64,000 bases of DNA. It comes from Anaeromusa acidaminophila DSM 3853. GTDB taxonomy: Bacteria > Bacillota > Negativicutes > Anaeromusales > Anaeromusaceae. The DNA lies in contig NZ_KB894582.1 in the NCBI RefSeq assembly GCF_000374545.1, forward strand, positions 297,413 to 361,412, given 5' to 3'. Positions 9,957-19,052 of this stretch are shown piece after piece (positions within the stretch are counted from its first letter, which is position 1; each line of letters begins with the position of its first letter). Both the position numbers and the translations under genes were made by a program. The notes under the pieces are model-generated. The model saw nothing but the letters and a program-made list of their open reading frames with translations, was not told the DNA's origin and did not search any database.

Positions 9957-11614
9957 AGCCGGTACAAGGGCTCCAGATGGTGAGGGAATTAGCGGTTTTG
10001 TATGAATTGTCTCTGGCAGTAGGCCGGACGTTGGAATTGGAGGATAATTGCGCCCGGTTTCTGCAGGTATTATTGCGGCGGAAGGCCTTTCGGTACGGAG
10101 CGGTCTGGTTGAACGACGGAGAGCAGGAACGGGCTCGCTTGATTTACGGGTATCCAAATTATTATGTGGAAAATGTGATGGGTGTTTTGCCTGCGCCTGC
10201 TAAAGCTTGCATAGACAATGGTGAAGGCTTGGTAATTACAGCGCAGATGCCTGGCTTTGATGAATTGGTGCAGGAACGGCAGATCGACGGCGGTTGTTAT
10301 TTCTTGTATCCTTTGGGGAAATTGGGAGTGCTTAAGCTCTACAGCGCTCAGGAAGCGCTGGCGGAGAATGAAACGCTACAGCGCATGCTGACGCAAGTGA
10401 TGCAAAAATTTGCTGTATCTCTTGAGGCTTGCCTGCTTTTTGAACGGCTGCGCGAGGAGGCGGAAGAGCGCCGTCAAGCAGAGGAAGAAGTGCGTTCTTT
10501 CAATAATCAATTAGAACAGCGTGTGGCCAAACGGACGGCGCAGCTATTGGAGGCTAACGCCAAGCTGCGTCAGGAAATCACAGAGCGCAAGCGCGTGGAA
10601 GAACAATTGCGCATTTATAGCGAAAAAGATGCCTTAACCGGTTTGGCCAATCGTTCTCGTTTTGAGCGATTGCGTCAGGAATTGGAGGAAATGACCCAAG
10701 GGACTTTAGGGGTTTTAGCTATTGATGTCAACGATTTGAAGCTGGTTAACGATCTGGAAGGCCACGAGGCGGGGGATGAGTTGTTGCGCCGAGTTAGCGG
10801 CGTATTACAAGATGCCTTTGGTGAGGCGGAAGTGTTAGCGCGTGTTGGCGGCGATGAATTTATAGCGTTGTATTGTGATGAACCGGAAGAGTTGATGAAG
10901 CAGAAAGCGGAAATACTTGCCCAAAAAGCCAAGGCAGCGCGTGTTTCTTTGTCGGTGGGCTGGTCTTGGGGTGATTTGTCTCAGACGGTCAGTCAGAGCT
11001 TGCTGCAGGCTGCGGACAGTGCTATGTATGCGGAAAAATACAAATTTACGTCGCAGTATGATCAGGGCGGGCTGGCCAGACTGCGGCGCATGCTGGAGGT
11101 TGGCAGCCGTTGGACAGGACCTCATGTACAGCGGCTGGAGGGGATTTTAGTTCGCTTTGGTCGTTACCTGCAGCTTTCGGACAGTGAAGAATCATTGCGT
11201 TTGCTAGCGATGTTTCACGATGTAGGGACGCTGCTGCTGCCGGAGGTACTGGTAAACAAGGACGCTGTATATACGCCGGAAGAACGTGCTTTGATGGAAA
11301 GTCATGCGGAAAAGGGGGCTCAGCTGGCGCAGATGATGCCGGAATTAGCTCCGTTAGCAAACCTTATCTTGCATCATCATGAACGGTGGGACGGAGCCGG
11401 GTATCCGGGCAAGCTGCAAAGGGAAGAAATTCCCTATCTCAGCAGGGTGCTGGCTGTGGCGGATGCGTATGAATCTATGACCGGGACGCGCGTGCATCGG
11501 GAGCCGTTAAATCGGGCGCAGGCCTTGGCGGAGTTAGAACGTTGCTCCGGCAGCCAATTTGATCCGCATGTGGTAAAGGCGTTTCAGGAGATGCTGTCTT
11601 TTGATGAAGGATAA
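9953..11614 (+). CDS. GAF-like/GGDEF/HD-GYP protein (bifunctional c-di-GMP enzyme candidate)
   Basis: 553 residues: a GAF-like N-terminal region (about 1-165), a charged coiled coil (165-225), GGDEF (225-365) and HD-GYP (375-550). The cyclase signature is intact (VGGDEF), so c-di-GMP synthesis is possible. The phosphodiesterase half has FHDVG and HHHERWDGAGYP, the metal-binding HD and GYP signatures. No transmembrane segment is seen. It is coupled to the upstream FIST gene by an ATGA overlap. Which activity dominates, and whether FIST regulates it directly, is inference. Confidence 0.88.
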   Translation: MKPVQGLQMVRELAVLYELSLAVGRTLELEDNCARFLQVLLRRKAFRYGAVWLNDGEQERARLIYGYPNYYVENVMGVLPAPAKACIDNGEGLVITAQMPGFDELVQERQIDGGCYFLYPLGKLGVLKLYSAQEALAENETLQRMLTQVMQKFAVSLEACLLFERLREEAEERRQAEEEVRSFNNQLEQRVAKRTAQLLEANAKLRQEITERKRVEEQLRIYSEKDALTGLANRSRFERLRQELEEMTQGTLGVLAIDVNDLKLVNDLEGHEAGDELLRRVSGVLQDAFGEAEVLARVGGDEFIALYCDEPEELMKQKAEILAQKAKAARVSLSVGWSWGDLSQTVSQSLLQAADSAMYAEKYKFTSQYDQGGLARLRRMLEVGSRWTGPHVQRLEGILVRFGRYLQLSDSEESLRLLAMFHDVGTLLLPEVLVNKDAVYTPEERALMESHAEKGAQLAQMMPELAPLANLILHHHERWDGAGYPGKLQREEIPYLSRVLAVADAYESMTGTRVHREPLNRAQALAELERCSGSQFDPHVVKAFQEMLSFDEG

Positions 11615-11624
11615 TGTAGCCTGC

Positions 11625-11653
11625 TTGTCATTTTTTGTATTTTGTATTACACT
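11625..11653 (+). promoter_or_regulatory. Candidate sigma-70 promoter upstream of the thioesterase gene
   Basis: TTGTCA (11625-11630) and TACACT (11648-11653) are 17 bp apart, about 50 bp before the thioesterase start. Confidence 0.45.
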
Positions 11654-11705
11654 CTAAACAAGTGAAAATTCAAAAAAATTATTTGATAAGCAGGGGGAAA
11701 AACAG

Positions 11706-12149
11706 ATGGCAATAAAGAAATTTGAGACTCACCATTTGGTGACCGGAGCTGATACCAATCATCATGGCACATTGTTTGCCGGCCGCGGCGCTGCGTGGTT
11801 CGTGGAAGCCGGCTTTGTCGCCGCCGCCAGCATGACTTGTACGGCGGAGACTGTATGCGCTACAGTACATGGCATGGTCTTTAATCGTCCGGTAAAAAAA
11901 GGAAGCATTCTGCGTTTTGACAGCCGGGTCGTGTATACCGGTCGTTCCAGCTTAGTCGTATATGTCGATGTGGTAACCGCCGACAAGGAAGAGTTTGTAG
12001 TTGACGGCTTTTTGACCTTTATTCATGTCGATGAAACCGGCCATTCGGCGCCGCACGGCATTGTGGTGGAGCCGGAGACTGAGGAAGAAAAGGAGCTCTA
12101 TGAACGGGCCAGTAAACTCACAAGACCGCAAAATCGCAGCGGTCATTAA
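11706..12149 (+). CDS. Hotdog-fold acyl-CoA thioesterase
   Basis: 147-residue single hotdog domain of the YciA/BFIT-like acyl-CoA hydrolase group, expected to release CoA from acyl-CoAs in the cytosol. The N-terminal TNHHGTLFAGRGAAWFVEAG resembles the family signature N-x-x-G-x-x-F-G-G-x-x-x-x-x-x-D/E; the usual metabolic Asp is not obvious and Glu may replace it. The start follows AGCAGGGGGA. The 3' end overlaps the MFS gene by 50 bases. The substrate chain length cannot be predicted. Confidence 0.82.
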   Translation: MAIKKFETHHLVTGADTNHHGTLFAGRGAAWFVEAGFVAAASMTCTAETVCATVHGMVFNRPVKKGSILRFDSRVVYTGRSSLVVYVDVVTADKEEFVVDGFLTFIHVDETGHSAPHGIVVEPETEEEKELYERASKLTRPQNRSGH

Positions 12150-13437
12150 TAAACAGTTTCGCCAGTTGCTTAGGCAAGGGCGCCTCTTAGGACGCGCTCT
12201 TGCCTACCCTAACTTCCGTTTGTTTTTTTGCGGCCAAGGGCTGTCTTTATTGGGTACGTGGGTGCAAAGCATTGCTATGAGCTGGCTGGTGTATCGCCTG
12301 ACTGGTTCTGGCTTGCTATTGGGTTTGGTAAGTTTTTCCGGACAGATTCCTAGCTTGCTTTTTTCGCCATTTATCGGCGTCTGGGTGGATCGCCTGCCGC
12401 GAAGGCAGGTGCTTGTTGCCACCCAGGCGCTTTCTTTATTGCAGGCGCTTATATTGGCTTGGTTGGTTTGGACAGGAACCGCGGAAATTTGGCATTTGTT
12501 GGCGCTGAGCTTGCTCTTGGGCTGCATCAATGCGGCTGATATGCCGGCGCGGCAGGCCTTGGTCGTGGAGTTAGTGGAAGCGCGTGAAGATCGGGGGAAC
12601 GCCATTGCTTTAAACTCCGTCATGTTCAATGCGACCCGTTTAGTGGGGCCGGCGTTGGGAGGGCTTTTAATTCCCCTGGTTGGCGAAGCGGTCTGCTTTG
12701 CGTTGAACGCGGTAAGCTATCTTTTTTCTCTAGTTTCCTTGCTGGTGTTGCAGCTGGCTGCAGCAGAGAAAGAAACGGAGAAAAAAAGCTGGCGCCGAGG
12801 TTTTTGGGACGGTTGGAATTATACCTTCGGGCATCCGCCTATTCGCCAATTGTTGCAGCTTTTGGCGTTGATGAGCCTTTCCGCTATGCCGTATACTGTG
12901 CTTTTGCCGGTGCTGGCAGTACGTTATTTTGGCGGTGGTGCGCCGCTGTTGGGAACGCTAATGGCTATGGCCGGAGCCGGCTCGTTATGCGGAGCGCTTA
13001 TTTTGGCTTTTCGCCGCAGTATCGTCGGGTTGGAGCGCTGGGTTGGCGCGGCGGCTCTTTTGGCGGCTTTGAGCCTGCTGTCGCTTTCTGTAGGCGTGCC
13101 TGTGGAGGTAGCAAGCGTGCTGCTGTTTGCTTTAGGAGTGGGTCTGCTTTTTTTGATCGTCGGCGTCAATACCTTGTTGCAGCATATGGTTCCAGATCGT
13201 TTGCGGGGACGGGTTATGGGATTTTACAACATGTCTTTTTTGGGTTTAGTTCCTCTAGGCGGTATTGCCGCAGGGCAGGGGGCGGACTTGTTTGGCGTTT
13301 TGGCTATGCTCCAATATTGCGGTTGGGCATGCTTAGTTGGGGCAATTCTTTTTCTGCGGCAATTACCTTCCTTTCAAGGCAAGGCTTGTCAGATTTATCA
13401 AGACTCCGGTCACTTGGGGCCAGATGAAAAATGTTGA
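12100..13437 (+). CDS. MFS transporter (MFS_3 / EntS-like exporter)
   Basis: 445-residue major facilitator with about 12 hydrophobic helices. After the cytoplasmic start come FRLFFCGQGLSLLGTWVQS and the loop motif GVWVDRLPRRQVLV (motif A-like, about residue 95), typical of the enterobactin-exporter-like MFS_3 group. ATG 12100 follows AAAAGGAGCT and lies inside the thioesterase gene, so I prefer it to an ATG 75 bases further up. The exported substrate is unknown. Nothing nearby suggests siderophore synthesis. Confidence 0.82.
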   Translation: MNGPVNSQDRKIAAVINKQFRQLLRQGRLLGRALAYPNFRLFFCGQGLSLLGTWVQSIAMSWLVYRLTGSGLLLGLVSFSGQIPSLLFSPFIGVWVDRLPRRQVLVATQALSLLQALILAWLVWTGTAEIWHLLALSLLLGCINAADMPARQALVVELVEAREDRGNAIALNSVMFNATRLVGPALGGLLIPLVGEAVCFALNAVSYLFSLVSLLVLQLAAAEKETEKKSWRRGFWDGWNYTFGHPPIRQLLQLLALMSLSAMPYTVLLPVLAVRYFGGGAPLLGTLMAMAGAGSLCGALILAFRRSIVGLERWVGAAALLAALSLLSLSVGVPVEVASVLLFALGVGLLFLIVGVNTLLQHMVPDRLRGRVMGFYNMSFLGLVPLGGIAAGQGADLFGVLAMLQYCGWACLVGAILFLRQLPSFQGKACQIYQDSGHLGPDEKC

Positions 13438-13524
13438 GGATGGACAAACTGTAATTAGCCTGTCACGAAGTTGTCACAGTCATTGTCTATACTAGATACA
13501 AGAGCAAAAGAAAGGGTGTTGAGA

Positions 13525-13833
13525 ATGAATTTGGAAAGACTGCGGCCGACAGTGACTTTATTGGCGTTAAGTCTTTTTGTAATTTCCTTAGTGACAGGAT
13601 TGGTTTTGTGGCTCGTGCCTGGTCGTGGAGCTTTTTTGGGCCTGTCCAAGGGGATTTATAAGGACGTTCATATTTACTTAAGTCTGGGAGTGACTGTCAT
13701 CGTCGTAATCCATGGCTGGCTGAATCGCCAGGCTTTAAGCCGATACTTAGGTTTAAGTCGGGCTGCTTGTTGGCAAGCTGGCGCGGTAACGGCGCTGCTG
13801 TTGGCGGCTGTAGTTGGGATGAAATCGTTTTAA
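13525..13833 (+). CDS. Small DUF4405-like membrane protein
   Basis: 102 residues with three hydrophobic segments (about 10-32, 45-68, 82-98). The middle helix carries DVHIYLSLGVTVIVVIHGW with two His spaced as in cytochrome-b-like DUF4405 proteins, so haem binding is possible but not shown. The start follows AAAGGGTG. The gene stands alone between the MFS gene and a terminator. Confidence 0.65.
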   Translation: MNLERLRPTVTLLALSLFVISLVTGLVLWLVPGRGAFLGLSKGIYKDVHIYLSLGVTVIVVIHGWLNRQALSRYLGLSRAACWQAGAVTALLLAAVVGMKSF

Positions 13834-13856
13834 AAAGCCGCGCAAGCGGCTTTTTC
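13832..13856 (+). terminator. Rho-independent terminator after the DUF4405-like gene
   Basis: AAAAAGCCGC, loop GCAA, GCGGCTTTTT: a perfect stem with a T run directly after the stop codon. Confidence 0.88.
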
Positions 13857-13869
13857 TATATAGCATAAC

Positions 13870-13924
13870 TTATAAAACGAACCGCGAACTACACGAAAAA
13901 CGCGAAAGGGGAGTTCAAGAGCTT
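13870..13924 (+). repeat. AACCGCGAA-type intergenic repeat, copy 1
   Basis: Begins TTATAAAACGAACCGCGAA and continues with ACACGAAA and GCGAAAG spaced as in the copy at 55887-55938. Both copies lie between a terminator and an inverted GAACAAGAG repeat. Confidence 0.65.
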
Positions 13925-13942
13925 ATGACTTTCCCTTTTTTT

Positions 13943-13985
13943 CTTCTCCTGCGTACCCTCTCGCGACTCCGGTTCTCTTGTTCAA
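13943..13985 (-). repeat. GAACAAGAG intergenic repeat, inverted copy
   Basis: Plus strand reads CTTCTCCTGCGTACCCTCTC, then GCGACTCCGG, then TTCTCTTGTTCAA. Its outer tip faces the dehydrogenase gene. No forward partner is seen at this site. Confidence 0.72.
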
Positions 13986-14021
13986 TATTTTCACTGTTCT
14001 GTGTTCCGTTTTTTGCTAAGG

Positions 14022-14041
14022 ACCGCGCAAGCGGTTTTTTT
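14022..14041 (+). terminator. Terminator-like hairpin
   Basis: ACCGC, loop GCAA, GCGGTTTTTT. It is a second hairpin with the same loop as that at 13832, about 85 bp before the dehydrogenase start; it may terminate read-through or act as a leader attenuator. Confidence 0.6.
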
Positions 14042-14126
14042 ATTTGGCAGGAAAGCTTGAAATTTTGCAGAATATATCTTTAAGAATCATTTTTCTTAAA
14101 AAATCTCTACAAAGGCGGTGCGGAGA

Positions 14127-16964
14127 ATGAATTTACCAGAACAGTATCAACAGTTTTATGCTAAGATCCGCAGCACCATCCCGGAAGGCCGTATTTTTAC
14201 GGATCCGGTGCGGACCCTGGCTTATGGCACTGATGCCAGCTTTTATCGTTTGATTCCTAAAATCGTGGTAAAAGTGAGGACCGTGCCGGAAGTTATCGCG
14301 GTCATTCATGCAGCTCATTTGCACAAAGTACCTCTTACGTTTCGAGCGGCAGGAACCAGCTTGTCCGGGCAGGCAGTGACCGATTCGGTTTTGGTCATGC
14401 TCACCGGCGCCTGGGGGCGCTACGAAATCTTGGAAAATGGCGAAAAAATCGTGTTGGAGCCGGGGATTATCGGTGCAGAGGCCAACATGTATCTCAAACC
14501 GTTTGATCGTAAGATCGGCCCGGACCCGGCTTCGATCAACGCGGCCATGATCGGCGGCATTGCCGCCAATAACGCCAGCGGCATGTGCTGCGGCACCAGC
14601 GACAATAGCTATAAGACGGTTGCGTCTATGAAGATTATTTTTCCAGATGGCACGCTTCTTGATACCGGCGACGAAGCTTCTAAAAACGCTTTTCGTCAAA
14701 GCCATAAAGAATTGTTGGCGGAAATTGAGCTGCTTCGGGATGAAATTGCCGCGCAGCCGGAGCTGGTAGAGCGCATTCGTCATAAATTCAAAATCAAGAA
14801 TACTACCGGCTACAGCCTTAATGCGTTTGTAGACTATCAAGACGTCTTTGATATTTTGAATCACCTCTTTATCGGCTCTGAAGGAACCTTGGGCTTTATT
14901 GCGGAAATCACCTATCGCACGGTAGTGGAGCAGGAGCACAAGGCATCGGCAATGATTTTCTTCCCCGATATTGGTACGGCTTGTCAAGGGGTCATGCGCC
15001 TTTACAGGCCGTTGGTGTCGGCTACGGAGATGGTGGATCGCATCGGCTTGCGTTCTGTGGAGGACGAGCCGGGTATGCCGGCGTACCTCAAGGAATTTGG
15101 GGAAGAGGTAACCGCCATTTTGGTGGAAGTGCGAGCCAACGATCATGAAGAGCTGCATCGCTGTATTGACGGCGTTAAAGAACGGCTGGAAGGCATCCCG
15201 ACAGTGATGCCTATTGAGTTTACCACCGTGAAAGCGGAGTATGAGCGTTATTGGGACATCCGTAAAAATGTATTCCCCGCTGTAGGCAATGTGCGACCAG
15301 CGGGCACGACGGTGCTGATTGAAGATGTAGCTTTCCCGCTGGAACATTTGGCGGAAGCTACTCTCGACTTGCGGCGCGCAATGGACAAGCATGGTTATCA
15401 CGAGGGCATTATTTACGGACATGCGTTGGACGGCAATCTGCACTTTGTTTTTTCTCAGGATTTTTCCAATGAAACGGAAATCAAGCGTTATGCAGATTTG
15501 ATGGACGATGTGGCGGAATTGGTGGTGCATCGCTATAACGGTTCGTTGAAGGCGGAGCATGGCACAGGCCGGAATATGGCGCCGTATGTGGAAATGGAAT
15601 GGGGCCGTCAAGCATACCAATTTATGCGACGCATTAAAACGCTTTTTGATCCCGAAGGACTGATTAACCCGGATGTAATCATCACTGATAAAGCCAACTT
15701 GCATTTGGAAAACATCAAACCGGCTGTGGTGGCGCATCCTCTCATCGATAAATGTATTGAATGCGGCTATTGCGAAAGCAATTGTCCGTCCCGCAACTTG
15801 ACAGTTACGCCGCGGCAACGCATTGTACTGCAACGGGAAATCGCGCGGCTGCAGCAAAGCGGCCAGAATCCGCAGCGTTTGGCGGAACTGCTGAAGGGCT
15901 ATGAGTACTTTGGAGATAAAACCTGTGCTACGGACGGTTTGTGTCAGCTTCCTTGTCCGGTGAAGATCAATACCGGCGATCACACCAAGCATTGGCGGGC
16001 GCAGCATATGAGCCAGGACGGCCGGCGTATCGCCGAATTTGTGGCGGGTCATTTTGCAGGGATTACCTCGACTGCTCGTGTTGCCTTGGGATTGGCTAAT
16101 TTTGCTCATTCTCTGCTGGGAACCAATGCCATGAACAGCCTTTCCAAAATGGCGCATACCATCTCCGGCGGCGCATCGCCGCAATGGACGCCTTGGATGC
16201 CTAAAGGCGCGGTTCTGGCGAAGCCGAAGCTCAAGCCGGAAAAGGCGCAGTATCAAGTCGTCTATTTCCCAAGCTGTCTGGGACGCAGCATGGGACCGGC
16301 CAAAGAGGATCGAGACGCTCGTTCTTTGACCGAGGCCATGGTATCGGTGCTGGAAAAAGCAGGCTATGCAGTGATTTATCCGTCCGATATGGATGAGCTT
16401 TGCTGCGGCATGCCCTTTGAAAGTAAAGGCTTGCCTGAGATTGGCGATCGCATGGCCGCCAAACTGGAGAAAAAACTGCTTAAAGCCAGTAAGAACGGGG
16501 AGATCCCGGTCTTGTGCGACACAAGCCCCTGCGTATATCGGATGCGCCGAGTGTTTAAGAGTGAATTGAAGCTCTATGAGCCGGCGGAATTTATTCACGA
16601 CTTCCTGCTGGATAAACTGGAATTTACGCAGCTTCCGGAAACCGTAGCCGCTCACGTTACCTGCAGTTCGATTAAAATGGGCATACAGGATAAATTTATC
16701 GCTGTAGCGCAGAAATGCGCGGCGAAAGTGGTGCGGCCGCCTAAAATTAAATGCTGCGGCTTTGCGGGGGACGCCGGTTTTGAAACGCCGGAGTTGAATG
16801 CATCTGCGCTGGAAGGAATTAAAGAAGCGCTGCCCCCGGAAACCACTTCCGGCTATTCCAACAGCCGTACCTGTGAGATTGGTCTTTCCAGCGCCAGCGG
16901 CTTAAGTTATCAATCGGTGGCGTATTTAGTAGATCGGGCGACGAAAGCCAAGGGGAACGCGTAA
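14127..16964 (+). CDS. FAD/Fe-S D-lactate dehydrogenase-type oxidoreductase (GlcD-GlcF fusion)
   Basis: 945-residue fusion of a GlcD-like FAD oxidase with a GlcF-like iron-sulfur domain, the layout of YdiJ and of the respiratory D-lactate dehydrogenase Dld-II. The FAD-binding part shows LTFRAAGTSLSGQAV (about residue 70) and GSEGTLGFIAEI (about 252). A ferredoxin-type cluster CIECGYCESNC lies near 543, followed by CATDGLCQLPCP. Two CCG domains follow (ELCCGMPFE about 757, KCCGFAGDAGF about 875). Expected role: oxidation of D-lactate or a related 2-hydroxy acid, passing electrons to quinone or another carrier. ATG 14127 is preferred over GTG 14118 on ribosome-site spacing. Substrate is inferred. 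Confidence 0.88.
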   Translation: MNLPEQYQQFYAKIRSTIPEGRIFTDPVRTLAYGTDASFYRLIPKIVVKVRTVPEVIAVIHAAHLHKVPLTFRAAGTSLSGQAVTDSVLVMLTGAWGRYEILENGEKIVLEPGIIGAEANMYLKPFDRKIGPDPASINAAMIGGIAANNASGMCCGTSDNSYKTVASMKIIFPDGTLLDTGDEASKNAFRQSHKELLAEIELLRDEIAAQPELVERIRHKFKIKNTTGYSLNAFVDYQDVFDILNHLFIGSEGTLGFIAEITYRTVVEQEHKASAMIFFPDIGTACQGVMRLYRPLVSATEMVDRIGLRSVEDEPGMPAYLKEFGEEVTAILVEVRANDHEELHRCIDGVKERLEGIPTVMPIEFTTVKAEYERYWDIRKNVFPAVGNVRPAGTTVLIEDVAFPLEHLAEATLDLRRAMDKHGYHEGIIYGHALDGNLHFVFSQDFSNETEIKRYADLMDDVAELVVHRYNGSLKAEHGTGRNMAPYVEMEWGRQAYQFMRRIKTLFDPEGLINPDVIITDKANLHLENIKPAVVAHPLIDKCIECGYCESNCPSRNLTVTPRQRIVLQREIARLQQSGQNPQRLAELLKGYEYFGDKTCATDGLCQLPCPVKINTGDHTKHWRAQHMSQDGRRIAEFVAGHFAGITSTARVALGLANFAHSLLGTNAMNSLSKMAHTISGGASPQWTPWMPKGAVLAKPKLKPEKAQYQVVYFPSCLGRSMGPAKEDRDARSLTEAMVSVLEKAGYAVIYPSDMDELCCGMPFESKGLPEIGDRMAAKLEKKLLKASKNGEIPVLCDTSPCVYRMRRVFKSELKLYEPAEFIHDFLLDKLEFTQLPETVAAHVTCSSIKMGIQDKFIAVAQKCAAKVVRPPKIKCCGFAGDAGFETPELNASALEGIKEALPPETTSGYSNSRTCEIGLSSASGLSYQSVAYLVDRATKAKGNA

Positions 16965-17031
16965 GAACTTGTAATAAAGACCGAGGGGTCTTTAGCGAAT
17001 GTGAGAGACATCTAACTGAGATTTTTGGGCG

Positions 17032-17074
17032 CAAAAGCCCCTGCAGGCCACAAAATGGCTTGTAGGGGCTTTTG
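17032..17074 (+). terminator. Rho-independent terminator after the dehydrogenase
   Basis: Long stem AAAAGCCCCTGCAGGCCA against TGGCTTGTAGGGGCTTTT with loop CAAAA and one mismatch. The T run is short, so termination may be moderate. Apart from this and the promoter at 17208, I see nothing in the 314-bp gap 16965-17278. Confidence 0.75.
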
Positions 17075-17207
17075 GAGTTTAATTGAGCTTTTTGGTGGAA
17101 AATAGAGAAAAACAGAAATAACCAATTGATAACATGCTGCAAATGCGATTGGCTCTGAAAATACATAGAAAAACAGCTAAAAATGCTGAAAAAATGCAGC
17201 AAAAGTA

Positions 17208-17236
17208 TTTACAAGCAGGTCGGATTCTTTTATGAT
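17208..17236 (+). promoter_or_regulatory. Candidate sigma-70 promoter for the amino-acid permease
   Basis: TTTACA (17208-17213) and TATGAT (17231-17236) with 17 bp spacing, 42 bp before the permease start. Confidence 0.55.
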
Positions 17237-17278
17237 AAAGCAAGTGCATTGCAAAAAGACAACAAAGGAGGAAAAGGC

Positions 17279-18661
17279 ATGCAACAGGAACGTACGATGG
17301 TCCGCGGCTTGAAAAGCCGTCATTTGCAAATGATTGCCCTAGGAGGCATCATTGGCAGCGGTTATTTTTTGGGAACAGGATATGTCCTGAGTAAGGCGGG
17401 GCCGGCTGCCATTTTCTCCTATTTACTAGGCGGCTTTATTGTGCTGGCGGTGATGTTTTGCCTGGGCGAGCTGGCTGTAGCTAGACCGGTAGCCAGTTCC
17501 TTCGTCACCTATGCCAAAGAATATATTTCTCCGTCTTGGGCTTGCGGCGTTGGCTGGTGTTATTGGCTGACCTGGGTAACCTATGTGCCTTCGGAAATGA
17601 TTGCCGGCGGTATTATTATGAACAACTTTTTTCCGGATATCAGCACCATGTGGTGGGCGGTGCTTTTTGGACTTTTGATTACTTTTATCAATTTGTCTTA
17701 TGTTAAAACTTTCGGGGAACTGGAATTCTGGCTGGCCTTGATTAAGGTGGCGGCGTTGGTGTTGTTTGTGGTCTTGGGAGGATTGATTTTTCTTGGCCTT
17801 GTGGGAAGTGAAGGCTTTTTGGGCTCGTCCGTGCTTCTTGCCAGCGGCGGTGTAGCGCCGAATGGCTATTGGGCGGTCTTTTTGACGATGGTCATTATTT
17901 TGGTGAATTTCCAAGGCTCGGAGATAATCGGCTTGGCTGCCGGCGAGAGCCGGGATCCGGCGAAAAGCATTCCGATGGCGATTAAAAATATTGTTTGGCG
18001 CATTTTGTCGTTGTACATTATTCCATTGGGTTTACTCGTTACCATTTATCCTTGGGATAAGGCCAGCTTGGAAGAAAGCGTTTTTGCCGCCGCGCTGTCG
18101 GCGTATGATCTGGAATGGGCGGGGGCGCTGTTTTCCTTTGTGGTACTGACGGCGGCCATTTCCTGTTCTAATTCCGGCTTATACGGCTGCAGCCGCGCCT
18201 TGTACGCATTGGCGCGCGAAGGTATGGCGCCTTCGTGGCTGGGCCGCTTGAGCGAAAAAGGCGTGCCGCAGAATGCGACAGTGATGTCGGTTATGGCTTG
18301 CTGGATTGGAGTGGTGGCTTACTCTTTAGATACCAGTGAAACCATTTACACGTATTTATTGGCGTTATCCGGGTTTTCCGGCGCTGTAGCTTGGATATCC
18401 ATCTGCTGGAGTCAGTTGAATTTCCGAAATCGCTTGCAAGCGGCTGGGGAAGAGCAGAGCTTGCGTTTTAAAGTCCCGCTGTTTCCGTATGTTACCTACT
18501 TCGGCATTTGGGTGCAGGTAGGCTGTTTGCTGGTGATGGCGTTGGTAGACGAATTGCGTAACGCCTTATTTATTGGAGTTCCCTTTTTGATTGTGCCAAT
18601 TCTTTGGTATAAGGCTCGCCGATTGTGGTGCCGGACGCCGGCGCTGGAGGGCAACGACTAA
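17279..18661 (+). CDS. APC-family amino acid permease
   Basis: 460-residue membrane protein with about 12 helices. Helix 1 has the APC signature ALGGIIGSGYFLGTGYVLSK (about residue 20) and helix 3 region the conserved Gly/Glu LGELAVARPVASSFVTYAKE. GSEIIGLAAGESRDPAKSIP is the typical loop after helix 6 of the AAT/LysP group. The start follows AAAGGAGG; an upstream in-frame ATG would include the promoter. Probably a proton-coupled amino-acid importer; the specific amino acid cannot be read from the sequence. Confidence 0.88.
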   Translation: MQQERTMVRGLKSRHLQMIALGGIIGSGYFLGTGYVLSKAGPAAIFSYLLGGFIVLAVMFCLGELAVARPVASSFVTYAKEYISPSWACGVGWCYWLTWVTYVPSEMIAGGIIMNNFFPDISTMWWAVLFGLLITFINLSYVKTFGELEFWLALIKVAALVLFVVLGGLIFLGLVGSEGFLGSSVLLASGGVAPNGYWAVFLTMVIILVNFQGSEIIGLAAGESRDPAKSIPMAIKNIVWRILSLYIIPLGLLVTIYPWDKASLEESVFAAALSAYDLEWAGALFSFVVLTAAISCSNSGLYGCSRALYALAREGMAPSWLGRLSEKGVPQNATVMSVMACWIGVVAYSLDTSETIYTYLLALSGFSGAVAWISICWSQLNFRNRLQAAGEEQSLRFKVPLFPYVTYFGIWVQVGCLLVMALVDELRNALFIGVPFLIVPILWYKARRLWCRTPALEGND

Positions 18662-18677
18662 ATAAAATAGAAGACAC

Positions 18678-18714
18678 AAGAGGGCCGGCATAACGCCGGT
18701 TCTCTTTCTTTTTT
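18678..18714 (+). terminator. Rho-independent terminator after the permease
   Basis: AGAGGGCCGGC, loop ATAAC, GCCGGTTCTCT, followed by a T-rich tract. Confidence 0.82.
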
Positions 18715-18880
18715 ACTATATAAATCAAGGCCTAGGAGCTTCTGTATAATTCGCCTCCTGCTTTTGCATCCTGCGGACCGTCTTGCTCCCCAAAAGTCTC
18801 AAATTCAGTCACTGACACCGTAGTCCTTTGCCTAGCCCTCCCTTTATTCCCTAGACCCCGTTAAAAACTGTACCTGTTCT

Positions 18881-18968
18881 TCTCCTGCGTATCCTCTCGT
18901 GACTCAGATTCTCCTGTTCAATCCAACCTCCGATGGCTCCGCCCACTACTCCCTTTACTCCTGTTCAA
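18881..18968 (-). repeat. GAACAAGAG intergenic repeats, two inverted copies
   Basis: Plus strand shows CTCCTGCGTATCCTCTCGTG ... TCTCCTGTTCAA ending 18921, then CTACTCCCTTTACTCCTGTTCAA ending 18968. The core varies (CCTGTTC rather than CTTGTTC). These and the terminator at 18678 are all I can name in the 391-bp gap 18662-19052; a weaker related stretch lies near 18834-18855. Confidence 0.68.
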
Positions 18969-19052
18969 TTCCCATTTAAGCAGGAGATTGTCGTAAAACA
19001 GGCGAAACATAAAATGTTGTTATACCCGAGATACGGCGAGGAGGAATGGACA

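Noticed and set aside
12804..13427. A 207-codon alternative frame inside the MFS gene
   Set aside because: The MFS frame has 12 hydrophobic segments and the motif A loop; the shifted frame is Gly/Arg-rich with no features.
14133..16655. An 840-codon open frame antisense to the D-lactate dehydrogenase-type gene
   Set aside because: It mirrors a gene with clear FAD and Fe-S motifs, shows no recognisable domain, and has no ribosome site; it is a by-product of codon bias.
18933..19052. A longer N-terminus for the PHP phosphatase
   Set aside because: The extra 40 codons fall in repeat sequence; the PHP metal motif expected near residue 5 and a strong ribosome site both support ATG 19053.
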